From the NCBI GenBank assembly GCA_037969235.1, contig JBBKXA010000029.1, forward strand, positions 1 through 14,479: a stretch of DNA of 14,479 nucleotides. Reading direction: 5' to 3'. Shown here piece by piece: positions 1 through 6,439 of this stretch. Each line of letters starts with the position of its first letter. Within the stretch, counting starts at the first letter, position 1. The translations under genes and the position numbers were made by a program. The stretch comes from TMED27 sp037969235 (GTDB lineage Bacteria; Pseudomonadota; Alphaproteobacteria; Micavibrionales; Micavibrionaceae). A model generated the notes under the pieces. That model made no database searches. It had not been told where the DNA came from and saw nothing but the letters and a program-made list of their open reading frames with translations.

Positions 1-12
1 CATTGATTTAAA

Positions 13-98
13 TGGTGGGCCTGGCCGGACTTGAACCGGCACGTCCATACGGACAACAGATTTTAAGTCTGCAGCGTCTACCATTCCGCCACAGGCCC
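13..98 (-). tRNA. tRNA-Leu (anticodon UAA)
   Basis: Read on the minus strand, the acceptor arms GGGCCTG and CAGGCCC pair perfectly and are followed by A and an encoded CCA. The anticodon stem GCAGA/TCTGT encloses the loop CTTAAAA, giving anticodon TAA at plus positions 63-65, which reads UUA leucine codons. The long variable arm expected of leucine tRNAs is present, and the T arm carries GGTTCAAGTCC. The length of 86 nt including CCA is normal for this type. Confidence 0.96.
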
Positions 99-111
99 CC
101 TTGGATGCATT

Positions 112-141
112 GTTTTACCAAAAGCAGATAAAAACTAGCAA
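112..141 (-). promoter_or_regulatory. Possible promoter of tRNA-Leu
   Basis: On the minus strand TTGCTA (141 to 136) is followed after 18 bases by TAAAAC (117 to 112). Transcription would start near 105, a few bases upstream of the mature tRNA 5' end at 98. Both hexamers match the sigma-70 consensus at four of six positions, so this is suggestive only. Confidence 0.35.
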
Positions 142-149
142 CTAAAACC

Positions 150-779
150 TTACGCCGCAATAGATTTATGCGCATTAATTCGCGTACGAATATCCGCAAG
201 CTTATCTTTCAAGGGCTGAAGCCGCTTATGGTCGATTATATTATATCCCGATTTTGCCGCTTCATCCATAATAATAAGCGGATCACGCCCCAAGCCACGC
301 ACCACAATCGGTGGCTTAGACATTGTACAGATCCGCCCGTCAGGATTGATAAAAACACATCCGCCCATATTACGAACATTTGAAAATTCCAAAGAAAAAC
401 ACGACAATGTTGAAAATTGAGCGCCTGTGATAATACAACCATGAATATCGGTAGCACCAAATGACGCGCTATGAAAGTTTGCAGTTGTGAGATTGGAATC
501 GCAAAGACAAGTATTATAAAGCGCAGCGCCTGTAAAATTTGCGTTTTTCAAGTAGCTTTCAGATATGTTAGCGCCACTTAAATTAGAGCCAGTAAAGTCG
601 GCATACGGCATAACCGCATCATCCAGATTGGTATTAGAAAGATCAAGGTTACGCAGATTCACACCGTTAAGCGCAACCCGATCAGAAACCGCTTGTTCCA
701 ACGCGCCTTTGAAATTTTCAAAACGTCCTTCGAACAAAATTCGGTCATTATGTGTTGATCGGATTTGATAGTTTTTCAT
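150..779 (-). CDS. Pentapeptide-repeat protein
   Basis: This 209-residue protein holds about 17 consecutive pentapeptide repeats between residues 40 and 124. The central Leu, Phe, Ile or Met recurs every five residues (42, 47, 52, 57, 62 and so on to 122), usually after Asn or Asp. Such repeats fold as a right-handed quadrilateral beta-helix. The first 35 residues are a short non-repeat cap. The last 85 residues (GGCVF, then PPIVVRGLGRDPLIIMDEAAK) are non-repetitive, a layout I associate with phage- and plasmid-type pentapeptide proteins. The start is supported by GGGAGA on the coding strand, about 6 bases before the ATG. It has its own promoter candidate and sits alone between uvrC (divergent) and tRNA-Leu. 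Some family members mimic DNA and protect gyrase, but nothing here shows that role. Function is unknown. Confidence 0.88.
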   Translation of the reverse strand: MKNYQIRSTHNDRILFEGRFENFKGALEQAVSDRVALNGVNLRNLDLSNTNLDDAVMPYADFTGSNLSGANISESYLKNANFTGAALYNTCLCDSNLTTANFHSASFGATDIHGCIITGAQFSTLSCFSLEFSNVRNMGGCVFINPDGRICTMSKPPIVVRGLGRDPLIIMDEAAKSGYNIIDHKRLQPLKDKLADIRTRINAHKSIAA

Positions 780-814
780 GAAGTTCTCCCTTACTCATGG
801 TTTTTATTACAACC

Positions 815-843
815 ATAAGTAGTGATCACTGCTTTTTTGTCAA
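815..843 (-). promoter_or_regulatory. Promoter of the pentapeptide gene with palindromic operator candidate
   Basis: On the minus strand a perfect TTGACA (843 to 838) is followed after 17 bases by the weak -10 ACTTAT (820 to 815). The 17-base spacer contains the perfect 10-bp palindrome AGTGATCACT at 821-830. A dyad inside the spacer is a common place for a repressor to bind. A weak -10 combined with a perfect -35 would also suit an activated promoter. No regulator gene is next to it. Confidence 0.5.
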
Positions 844-872
844 GTCATTTTAACCAAAATCTTCGCTAAAAC

Positions 873-900
873 TTGCAAGCCTTTAAAAAAACGTTATTTT
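873..900 (+). promoter_or_regulatory. Candidate uvrC promoter, leaderless geometry
   Basis: TTGCAA (873-878), a 16-base spacer and TATTTT (895-900) end 7 bases before the uvrC ATG. Transcription would begin at or next to the A of the start codon. No Shine-Dalgarno sequence lies between 880 and 907, which fits a leaderless message. I see no LexA-type GTTC-N7-GTTC site here. Confidence 0.4.
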
Positions 901-907
901 ATCGTTT

Positions 908-2767
908 ATGATTAAACGAGAAAAGCCAGCATCTATAAAGAAAGGTGAGATCATCATTCTTGATTATGCGCAAAAACTGCCCAATACGCCGGGGGTTTAC
1001 CGCATGCTCTCTGAAAACGGTGAGCCACTTTATGTGGGCAAGGCCAAGTCATTAAAAAAACGGGTAATGTCTTACACGCGCCCTGAAAAATTGCCTGTGC
1101 GTCTCCAGCGTATGATTGCTCTCACTAAAACTATGGAGTTTGTTCATACGCATACCGAAGTCGAAGCCTTGCTGCTGGAATCAAACTTAATTAAAAAATT
1201 CAAACCGCGCTTCAACATTCTTTTACGGGACGATAAATCATTCCCTTACATACTCATCACCGATGGCCATGATTTCCCCCAAGTGGTGAAACATCGCGGC
1301 GCAAAAAAACGCAAAGGCGAGTATTTTGGTCCATTCGCGAGCGCAGGGGATGTGAACCGTACGATCACGACGCTGCAACGCGTGTTTATGCTGCGCAACT
1401 GCACCGATAGTTACTTTGCCGCTCGACATCGACCATGCTTGCAATATCATATCAAACGCTGCACCGCACCGTGCGTCGGCGAGGTGACCAAAGGTGAATA
1501 CGCTTTGCAAATCAGTGAGGCCAAAGAATTTATGGAAGGCAAAAGCAAGGCCATCCAAACCCGCATGGCTAAAGCAATGCAAGATGCAAGTGACGAGCAG
1601 AATTTCGAAGCCGCGGCAACCTATCGTGATCGCCTCCGCGCTCTCACCGCCATACAATCACGGCAAGATATTAACATCGAAGGTATCAGAAATGCCGACG
1701 TAATGGCCTTGATACAAATTGAAGGACGAAGCTGCGTTCAGGTTTTTTTCTTCAGGGCAGGGCATAACCACGGCAATCGGGTTTATTTCCCAAGCCATGG
1801 CGCGGATGAAAAGCAAGAAGCCATCATTGCTGCTTTTATAGCGCAATTCTACGAAAACAAGCCCATCACCAAAGAATTGATTGTCAATATTGAACCCGAA
1901 GAAAAGGCACTCTTGCAAGATGCGCTTTCGTTAAAATTGAAATCCCGTATGCAAATCACTAAACCCGTTCGCGGTGTAAAAAAACGCGTGCTCGATTTTG
2001 CGATTAATAATACGCAAGCCGCCTTGAAGCAAAATATTGCCCTAAAAGCAAGTGAGATAAAATTAATACGCGGCGTAGCGGATTGTTTAAAAATGAACGA
2101 ATTGCCTAAGCGCATTGAGGTCTACGACAATTCTCACATCTCTGGCACCAATATGGTAGGAGCGATGATTGTATCTGATATGGATGGTTTTAATAAAAAC
2201 GCTTATCGTAAATTCAATATAAAAACTGCCGACGCGGCCGATGATTACGGGATGATGCGCGAAGTTTTAACGCGCCGCTTTAAACGCGCGCTCGGTGATA
2301 TGCCCGATATGATGGGTGATGGATGGCCAGACCTATTGCTGATTGATGGAGGGCAAGGGCAGCTCAGCGCTTGCCGCGAAGTTTTGGAAGAATGCGGCGT
2401 TTTGGATTTTCTCACACTGGTCGCGATTTCAAAAGGGCCAGATCGTAACGCGGGGCGCGAGCAATTCCATATGATTGATCGCCCTCCATTTCAATTGCCG
2501 ATTGACGATCCAGTGTTATTTTACCTGCAACGCTTACGCGACGAAGCTCACCGATTTGCGATTGGTACCCATCGCGCCAGACGTACAAAACAAATAACAT
2601 CCTCACCGCTTGATGCGATCTCTGGGGTTGGAGCTAAGCGCAAAAAAGCCTTGCTGCTCTATTTCGGCTCCGCTAAAGCCATCGCATCAGCAGGCATCGA
2701 AGATCTGCAAAATGTAGAAGGCATATCAAAAGCAGTCGCACAAACTATATATGACTATTTTCATTAA
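908..2767 (+). CDS. uvrC: UvrABC excinuclease subunit C
   Basis: UvrC makes both incisions around a UvrB-bound lesion in nucleotide excision repair. The 619 residues show all the family parts in order. The N-terminal GIY-YIG nuclease has GVY at 29-31 and YVG at 42-44. Four cysteines at 165, 177, 185 and 189 are the likely Fe-S ligands. The UVR motif for UvrB contact lies at about 229-243 (DEQNFEAAATYRDRL). The RNase H-like nuclease has YDNSH at 406-410, LLIDGGQGQ at 478-485 and RDEAHRFA at 544-551, which places the catalytic Asp407, Asp480 and His548. Paired helix-hairpin-helix motifs occupy the last 55 residues (ISGVGAKRKK, VEGISKAVAQ). The ATG at 908 has no Shine-Dalgarno sequence, and no better in-frame start precedes the GIY-YIG domain. 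Its first 20 residues form a short basic extension. Length is typical. It stands as a single gene. Confidence 0.97.
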   Translation: MIKREKPASIKKGEIIILDYAQKLPNTPGVYRMLSENGEPLYVGKAKSLKKRVMSYTRPEKLPVRLQRMIALTKTMEFVHTHTEVEALLLESNLIKKFKPRFNILLRDDKSFPYILITDGHDFPQVVKHRGAKKRKGEYFGPFASAGDVNRTITTLQRVFMLRNCTDSYFAARHRPCLQYHIKRCTAPCVGEVTKGEYALQISEAKEFMEGKSKAIQTRMAKAMQDASDEQNFEAAATYRDRLRALTAIQSRQDINIEGIRNADVMALIQIEGRSCVQVFFFRAGHNHGNRVYFPSHGADEKQEAIIAAFIAQFYENKPITKELIVNIEPEEKALLQDALSLKLKSRMQITKPVRGVKKRVLDFAINNTQAALKQNIALKASEIKLIRGVADCLKMNELPKRIEVYDNSHISGTNMVGAMIVSDMDGFNKNAYRKFNIKTADAADDYGMMREVLTRRFKRALGDMPDMMGDGWPDLLLIDGGQGQLSACREVLEECGVLDFLTLVAISKGPDRNAGREQFHMIDRPPFQLPIDDPVLFYLQRLRDEAHRFAIGTHRARRTKQITSSPLDAISGVGAKRKKALLLYFGSAKAIASAGIEDLQNVEGISKAVAQTIYDYFH

Positions 2768-2981
2768 AACTTTGTGACGCGTTCATTAAGCGCTTTAAGA
2801 CGTGCAAAAAATTATCGTAGATTCAAGCTCTTATTGGAAAAACCAAAACAAGTATTGCAGGCTTTAAAATCTCGTGATAACGTGCGCTCCTGTTTGATTA
2901 TTTGCTTGATATCGTAATTAATTTGATCGGTATTTCATGGTATTCAATCAGACCAATGCATGGATAAAAGGAGTTTTTATT

Positions 2982-3779
2982 ATGTTCCACCGCGTAAAAT
3001 CTGAAGGACATGAGTCCGAAACGCAAGATAATAGCAAAAAGGATGCTCCTTATGGCACCGAAGCGCCTGTCAAAGTTGACGTTGCACCTGTAAAAAAATC
3101 ACTAGAAGCAACCGCCACAATCACCAATTCAACCCCGCAAAAAAAGGATGAAAAACCCATGAGCGATCAAGATAATACAAAAAACGAAAATTCACCTGCA
3201 CCGTTAATCGGCGCTGGTTATCAACGCCCTGGCCAAGCGCCAGCACGCGCAGGCGGGTATCCCGGCGCATATCCTGGTGCCATGGGAGGACGCTCAGTTT
3301 CAAACGCATCTGAATCAGATCGTCGTTTGACCATTGGACCTGGTATTACAATGTCTGGTGAGATTGAATCTTGTGATTATTTGCTCGTAGAAGGTACAGT
3401 AGAAGCCGCGCTTAAAGGCGCAAACATGCTCGAGGTCGCTGAAAGCGGCATATTCTACGGCACCGTAGAAATCGAAGAAGCCAACATTGCGGGACGCTTC
3501 GAAGGCGATATCACCGTAAGTGGTCGTTTAACAATTTCTTCCACTGGAACTGTGACAGGTTCAATTTCATATAAAGAAATCGAGATCGAAGCAGGCGCCA
3601 TTTTGGATGGTAAATTAACACCATTATCAGGCAACGCGAGTACAGCTGCAAAAAAGCCGTCAGCCGTTAAGGCGGAAAACAAAGCATCTCCTAACAAAGA
3701 TGCAAAGAAATCAGATAAACCCGAGGCGGCAAATAGCGATGGCGAATTATTCAGCAAAGCGGCCACCGCAGCGGAATAA
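2982..3779 (+). CDS. Bactofilin (polymer-forming cytoskeletal protein)
   Basis: Bactofilins self-assemble into non-nucleotide filaments that scaffold cell-envelope processes, often at the cytoplasmic face of the inner membrane. The bactofilin domain spans about residues 114-213 of 265. It starts RRLTIGPGITMSGEIESC, continues through LLVEGTVEA and ITVSGRLTI, and ends GAILDGKL, with the glycine spacing of a right-handed beta-helix. It is flanked by long disordered tails: an N-terminal charged and Pro/Gly-rich region that includes PGAYPGAM, and a Lys/Ala/Ser-rich C-tail. I chose ATG 2982 because AAAAGGAG lies 8 bases upstream; an in-frame ATG at 2937 has no ribosome site. Another in-frame ATG at 3159 (residue 60, MSDQD) follows AAGGA and could yield a shorter form. 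A strong hairpin terminator at 3863-3893 ends the unit. The 214-base gap after uvrC holds no gene I can support; its best promoter look-alike (TTGATA at 2906, TATTTC at 2931) has a poor 19-base spacer. Confidence 0.93.
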   Translation: MFHRVKSEGHESETQDNSKKDAPYGTEAPVKVDVAPVKKSLEATATITNSTPQKKDEKPMSDQDNTKNENSPAPLIGAGYQRPGQAPARAGGYPGAYPGAMGGRSVSNASESDRRLTIGPGITMSGEIESCDYLLVEGTVEAALKGANMLEVAESGIFYGTVEIEEANIAGRFEGDITVSGRLTISSTGTVTGSISYKEIEIEAGAILDGKLTPLSGNASTAAKKPSAVKAENKASPNKDAKKSDKPEAANSDGELFSKAATAAE

Positions 3780-3802
3780 TCGTACAATGCGAACTGTAAA
3801 AC

Positions 3803-3829
3803 TTGACTATATGTCATAAGTTGTATTAT
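3803..3829 (+). promoter_or_regulatory. Candidate promoter upstream of the 3863 terminator
   Basis: TTGACT (3803-3808) is followed after 15 bases by TATTAT (3824-3829). The hexamers are good (five of six each) but the spacer is short. Transcription would start near 3836 and meet the hairpin terminator at 3863 after fewer than 60 bases. The product would be a very short RNA or an attenuated leader for the gene at 3921. Confidence 0.35.
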
Positions 3830-3862
3830 GGTTAGCGCATTAATTAAATGTTGAAAACATAC

Positions 3863-3893
3863 GAGCCAGACTGAATAAGTCTGGCTCTTGTTT
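3863..3893 (+). terminator. Rho-independent terminator after the bactofilin gene
   Basis: A perfect 9-bp stem, GAGCCAGAC (3863-3871) and GTCTGGCTC (3879-3887), encloses the loop TGAATAA and is followed by TTGTTT. It lies 83 bases after the bactofilin stop codon and before the next gene. Confidence 0.85.
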
Positions 3894-3920
3894 AGTAAGC
3901 TGACTAAAAGTGTAAAGAAT

Positions 3921-4424
3921 ATGATAAAAAAATTGAACCACAAAGCGACACCAATCATGGCGATCTTCGTCCTCATCGTGGTCTTTGCCGGCGTCAAATT
4001 TATCCGAAATGATTCACACCAAGCCCAAGCCGCAATCGGCGCAACGCTCGGCGCTGGTGTTATAGGTTCCGATGTGGAGTATTCGCTTCGTGAACGCGGC
4101 AATGTCCGCCGCGCCGTATTAAAAAACAACGCGGCTTTTCTCGATTTAAACGGCGCCCAGGTGCGCGCTATTTTAAACCAGCCTGAATTGGTGCGCCGCG
4201 ATGCCCCTACAACCGTATGGCAATACAGAAACGAAGCCTGTGTGCTTGATTTATATTTCACCACCGCCGATAAAGCCACCAAAGCGCCCGTCGCCCATTA
4301 TGAAATTCGTGCCCGTCAAAAAGATGCCGACACGCAAAATATGCATAAAGGCTGTATCCGTGATTTGGTTCGCGCAAACAGCGGCCCCAGATTTTTTAAC
4401 TTCTCCGCGCTATACAAAAGCTAA
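3921..4424 (+). CDS. Membrane-anchored protein with a BamE/SmpA-like core, function unknown
   Basis: The 167-residue product has one hydrophobic segment at about residues 11-28 after a short basic N-terminus. This fits an inner-membrane anchor facing the periplasm, or a signal peptide with a possible AQA site near 38. The rest is soluble and has two cysteines, Cys107 (EACVLDLYF) and Cys145 (KGCIRDLV), that could form a disulfide. The stretch LNGAQVRAILNQPELVRRDAP followed by VWQYRNEACVLDL resembles the small beta-sheet proteins of the BamE/SmpA type that are common as hypothetical proteins in alphaproteobacteria. This is recognition by pattern only. The start is ATG 3921; an in-frame TTG at 3888 lies inside the terminator and is rejected. 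No Shine-Dalgarno sequence is seen. A weak promoter look-alike (TTGTTT 3888, TGTAAA 3911) would make it leaderless. Its stop codon overlaps the stop of the convergent gene by 4 bases. Confidence 0.7.
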   Translation: MIKKLNHKATPIMAIFVLIVVFAGVKFIRNDSHQAQAAIGATLGAGVIGSDVEYSLRERGNVRRAVLKNNAAFLDLNGAQVRAILNQPELVRRDAPTTVWQYRNEACVLDLYFTTADKATKAPVAHYEIRARQKDADTQNMHKGCIRDLVRANSGPRFFNFSALYKS

Positions 4425-4807
4425 TCTAAGATAAAATCTGGAATTTTATTATCCTGCCCCGTCTTAACACCGCCCCCAGAATCATCATCCCCACGTCGCC
4501 CTAAAGATATAATTTCTTGATGGCCAGAGGGAGGTTCAATTTCAGCTAATGTTTTTAAAGCAAATATTTGTAAAGCAGATCTGACTTGACCAAGGACAAT
4601 ATCAAAATAGGGTATATCAAAATTTATTTCCAGCCGTTGAAGTCGCGGAACAATAATCGCTAATAATTCATGAGAATAATTCTCGCTTAAATTGGTATTG
4701 GCCATTAAAAAATAATGGCTCAATCCAATATTTTTTTCTGCGCAGTGGGGGAGCATAAATGTAGATGAGTTTTTAAAAGCTAGATCTATTCGTTCTTCTC
4801 TGGGCAT
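4421..4807 (-). CDS. Unknown small protein, tandem paralogue of its upstream neighbour
   Basis: This 128-residue protein has no family I recognise. Its first roughly 87 residues align without gaps to residues 6 onward of the 107-residue protein encoded just upstream (4812-5135). Shared are LP, NI, a serine, YxLxANT, then L, L, F and F at fixed spacing, about 22 identities over some 90 positions. The last roughly 40 residues are extra, polar and probably disordered, with RRGDDDSGGG. There is no signal peptide or membrane segment, so it is probably cytoplasmic. I prefer the ATG at 4807 because the alignment with the paralogue begins there, 4 bases after the neighbour's stop; an in-frame TTG at 4822 is possible. 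The tight spacing implies co-transcription from 5135. The stop codon overlaps that of the convergent plus-strand gene. Confidence 0.7.
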   Translation of the reverse strand: MPREERIDLAFKNSSTFMLPHCAEKNIGLSHYFLMANTNLSENYSHELLAIIVPRLQRLEINFDIPYFDIVLGQVRSALQIFALKTLAEIEPPSGHQEIISLGRRGDDDSGGGVKTGQDNKIPDFILD

Positions 4808-4811
4808 GACT

Positions 4812-5135
4812 CTATATCTCAATCAGCGAAATAGTTTGTTGTACACTAACCGCATCGCCCTCATTCGTTATCAATTCAGTGCCTTTGAGGACTTTCAAAA
4901 TTTCGGAGCATAATGGTGATAATTTTTCAAAATCAGTCCTCTGAAAATCAAGATTCGCCTCCACTAAAAGGTCATAAGCTGCGCTTAACATCAAGGCGGG
5001 CAACTCTTCTAATGTATCTGTATTAGCGCTTAAGCAATAATCCGAGCCTTCTATATTTAAAAACTCGCTATAAGGTAAAATATATCCCTGCGCGGCATTG
5101 CTGTAAATAACTTGTATATTCTTTGGATCAATCAT
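4812..5135 (-). CDS. Unknown small protein, first gene of a tandem paralogue pair
   Basis: The protein has 107 residues, is acidic and soluble, and belongs to no family I can name. It shares an ungapped core with the next gene: LPYSEFLNI against LPHCAEKNI, then YCLSANT against YFLMANT, then an alpha-helix-like stretch with conserved Leu and Phe. The pair looks like an old duplication that diverged far at the sequence level while keeping length and fold. No Shine-Dalgarno sequence precedes the ATG at 5135; the upstream bases are TATATAATTTT. Promoter elements sit so close to the start that the message may be leaderless. It is separated from nth by 42 bases that contain a 12-bp palindrome, so it may be regulated on its own. 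Confidence 0.72.
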   Translation of the reverse strand: MIDPKNIQVIYSNAAQGYILPYSEFLNIEGSDYCLSANTDTLEELPALMLSAAYDLLVEANLDFQRTDFEKLSPLCSEILKVLKGTELITNEGDAVSVQQTISLIEI

Positions 5136-5140
5136 AAAAT

Positions 5141-5170
5141 TATATAGTCATATAATGCGCGCATTGACAA
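5141..5170 (-). promoter_or_regulatory. Candidate promoter of the paralogue pair with palindromic operator
   Basis: On the minus strand TTGTCA (5170 to 5165) and TATATA (5146 to 5141) are 18 bases apart, with the ATG 5 bases further on. The perfect 12-bp palindrome AATGCGCGCATT at 5154-5165 begins at the -35 edge and fills much of the spacer. GC-rich symmetry in otherwise AT-rich DNA makes an operator plausible. A perfect TATAAT at 5144-5139 is present too but lies only 3 bases from the start codon. Confidence 0.42.
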
Positions 5171-5177
5171 TAAAAAT

Positions 5178-5810
5178 TTACAAAACCTTATCCGTAAACG
5201 CACATAAATCCGCTACCACGCACGCTCCACATTCGGGTTTGCGCGCTTTACAAGTATATCGCCCGTGTAAAATCAACCAATGATGCGCATAAAGCATATA
5301 TTCATCAGGTACCACTTTAACCAACGCGGCCTCCACTTGATCGGGGTTTTTGCCTTTGGCCAAACCCGTGCGGTTTGATACACGGAAAATATGCGTATCG
5401 ACCGCCATCGTATGCTGACCGAATACAACATTGTGCACGACATTGGCCGTCTTGCGCCCCACACCCGGCAGGCGGATAAGCGCATCTCGCGTATCTGGCA
5501 CAACCCCGCCGAACTCATCAATCAAAATTTGCGCCATCGCAATCACATTCTTGGCTTTATTGTTATAAAGCCCAATGGTCTTAATATGTGCTTTCAATCC
5601 CTCCAACCCTAAATCCAACATTTTCTGGGGCTTATCAACGATTTGAAACAAATCTTTAGTCGCGCGGTTCACTCCCACATCGGTCGCCTGCGCCGATAAA
5701 GTAACGGCAACCAAAAGCGTATAAGCATTTGTCCACTCCAAATCACTTTTCGGCTCAGGCTCTTGCGCACGCAGACGTTTGAAAAACTCGTGAATGTCAT
5801 TTTTTTTCAT
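5178..5810 (-). CDS. nth: Endonuclease III (bifunctional DNA glycosylase/AP lyase)
   Basis: Nth removes oxidised pyrimidines in base excision repair and cuts the backbone by beta-elimination. With the start at 5810 the protein is 210 residues, one shorter than the E. coli enzyme, and key residues fall at the same numbers. The helix-hairpin-helix LPGVGRKTAN holds catalytic Lys120, VDTH holds Asp138, and the [4Fe-4S] loop has Cys187, 194, 197 and 203 in the C-X6-C-X2-C-X5-C pattern. The reading frame stays open 24 codons further upstream, to 5882, but that part overlaps the divergent ogt start and lacks family similarity. AAGG about 11 bases before the ATG is a weak ribosome site. It is divergent from ogt with 47 bases between the two starts. 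Confidence 0.96.
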   Translation of the reverse strand: MKKNDIHEFFKRLRAQEPEPKSDLEWTNAYTLLVAVTLSAQATDVGVNRATKDLFQIVDKPQKMLDLGLEGLKAHIKTIGLYNNKAKNVIAMAQILIDEFGGVVPDTRDALIRLPGVGRKTANVVHNVVFGQHTMAVDTHIFRVSNRTGLAKGKNPDQVEAALVKVVPDEYMLYAHHWLILHGRYTCKARKPECGACVVADLCAFTDKVL

Positions 5811-5823
5811 CGCAATATGTGCC

Positions 5824-5851
5824 TTGTCGTTTGGTTGGCGTCCACTATAAT
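5824..5851 (+). promoter_or_regulatory. Candidate ogt promoter, leaderless geometry
   Basis: TTGTCG (5824-5829), 16 bases, then a perfect TATAAT (5846-5851) end 6 bases before the ATG at 5858. The predicted transcription start is the start codon itself. No Shine-Dalgarno sequence is present. Confidence 0.55.
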
Positions 5852-5857
5852 CATGAC

Positions 5858-6406
5858 ATGACATTAAATATACGCACCACAATTAAAACCCCTAAAATTT
5901 TCGATGGCCTGCACATCAAGCATGGAAATTGCGAGAGCGATGCAGGCATGCTCCATATTGCCTTTACCGCACACGGCTTGTGTTGGTTGGGGTTTGAGGA
6001 GACGGAAATAAATAGCCGCTATTTAATGAAAAAACGTTTCGCAGGGGCGCATTTCACCGAGGATAACGCCGCCGCACAAGCATGGAGCACGCGCATAACT
6101 CATGCATGGTCAGGCGTGGATGTGGAGGAAATTAATCTGGATTTATACGGCACAGCATTTCAAATATCGGTGTGGAAAGCATTGCTCAAAATCACCAACG
6201 GCAAAACCAAAAGCTACGGCGATGTCGCGCTTGATATTGGGAAAAAGAAAAATGCCGCCCGCGCGGTTGGCGGCGCAGTTGGAAGCAACCCAATCTCTAT
6301 CCTCATCCCCTGTCACCGCGTTATTCAACATAACGGAAATTTCGAAAATTACCTCTGGGGCAGCGCGAAGAAAAAAAACCTCCTCGGCGCGGAAGGTGTT
6401 TTATAA
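5858..6406 (+). CDS. ogt: Methylated-DNA–[protein]-cysteine S-methyltransferase
   Basis: This suicide enzyme moves the alkyl group from O6-alkylguanine onto its own cysteine, restoring the base directly. Of 182 residues, about 90-180 form the conserved DNA-binding and transfer domain. It begins LYGTAFQISVWKALLKI, then SYGDVA with Tyr120, AARAVGGAVGSNP with Arg135 as the probable base-flipping arginine, and IPCHRVI with acceptor Cys152. The N-terminal half is the variable domain. There is no AdaA-type zinc module, so this is the stand-alone form, similar in length to the C-terminal part of Ada. After PCHR the usual glycine-rich loop is replaced by NFENYLWG. The start at ATG 5858 fits the promoter; the frame is open from 5819 but that part overlaps the -10 box. 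It is divergent from nth, another repair gene. Confidence 0.95.
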   Translation: MTLNIRTTIKTPKIFDGLHIKHGNCESDAGMLHIAFTAHGLCWLGFEETEINSRYLMKKRFAGAHFTEDNAAAQAWSTRITHAWSGVDVEEINLDLYGTAFQISVWKALLKITNGKTKSYGDVALDIGKKKNAARAVGGAVGSNPISILIPCHRVIQHNGNFENYLWGSAKKKNLLGAEGVL

Positions 6407-6439
6407 AAGTTCTCATTGAAAAATGCTCGCTTCCAATTC

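Noticed and set aside
780..907. SOS (LexA) box between the pentapeptide gene and uvrC
   Set aside because: No GTTC-N7-GTTC or GAAC-N7-GAAC arrangement is present; the only dyad is AGTGATCACT.
2937..2981. Upstream ATG for the bactofilin
   Set aside because: No ribosome site precedes it, while AAAAGGAG stands 8 bases before ATG 2982.
3888..3920. TTG start for the membrane-anchored gene
   Set aside because: It lies in the T-run of the bactofilin terminator; ATG 3921 is the natural start before the membrane segment.
5811..5882. Longer nth N-terminus
   Set aside because: It would overlap the ogt start, and the shorter form matches the E. coli length and residue numbering exactly.
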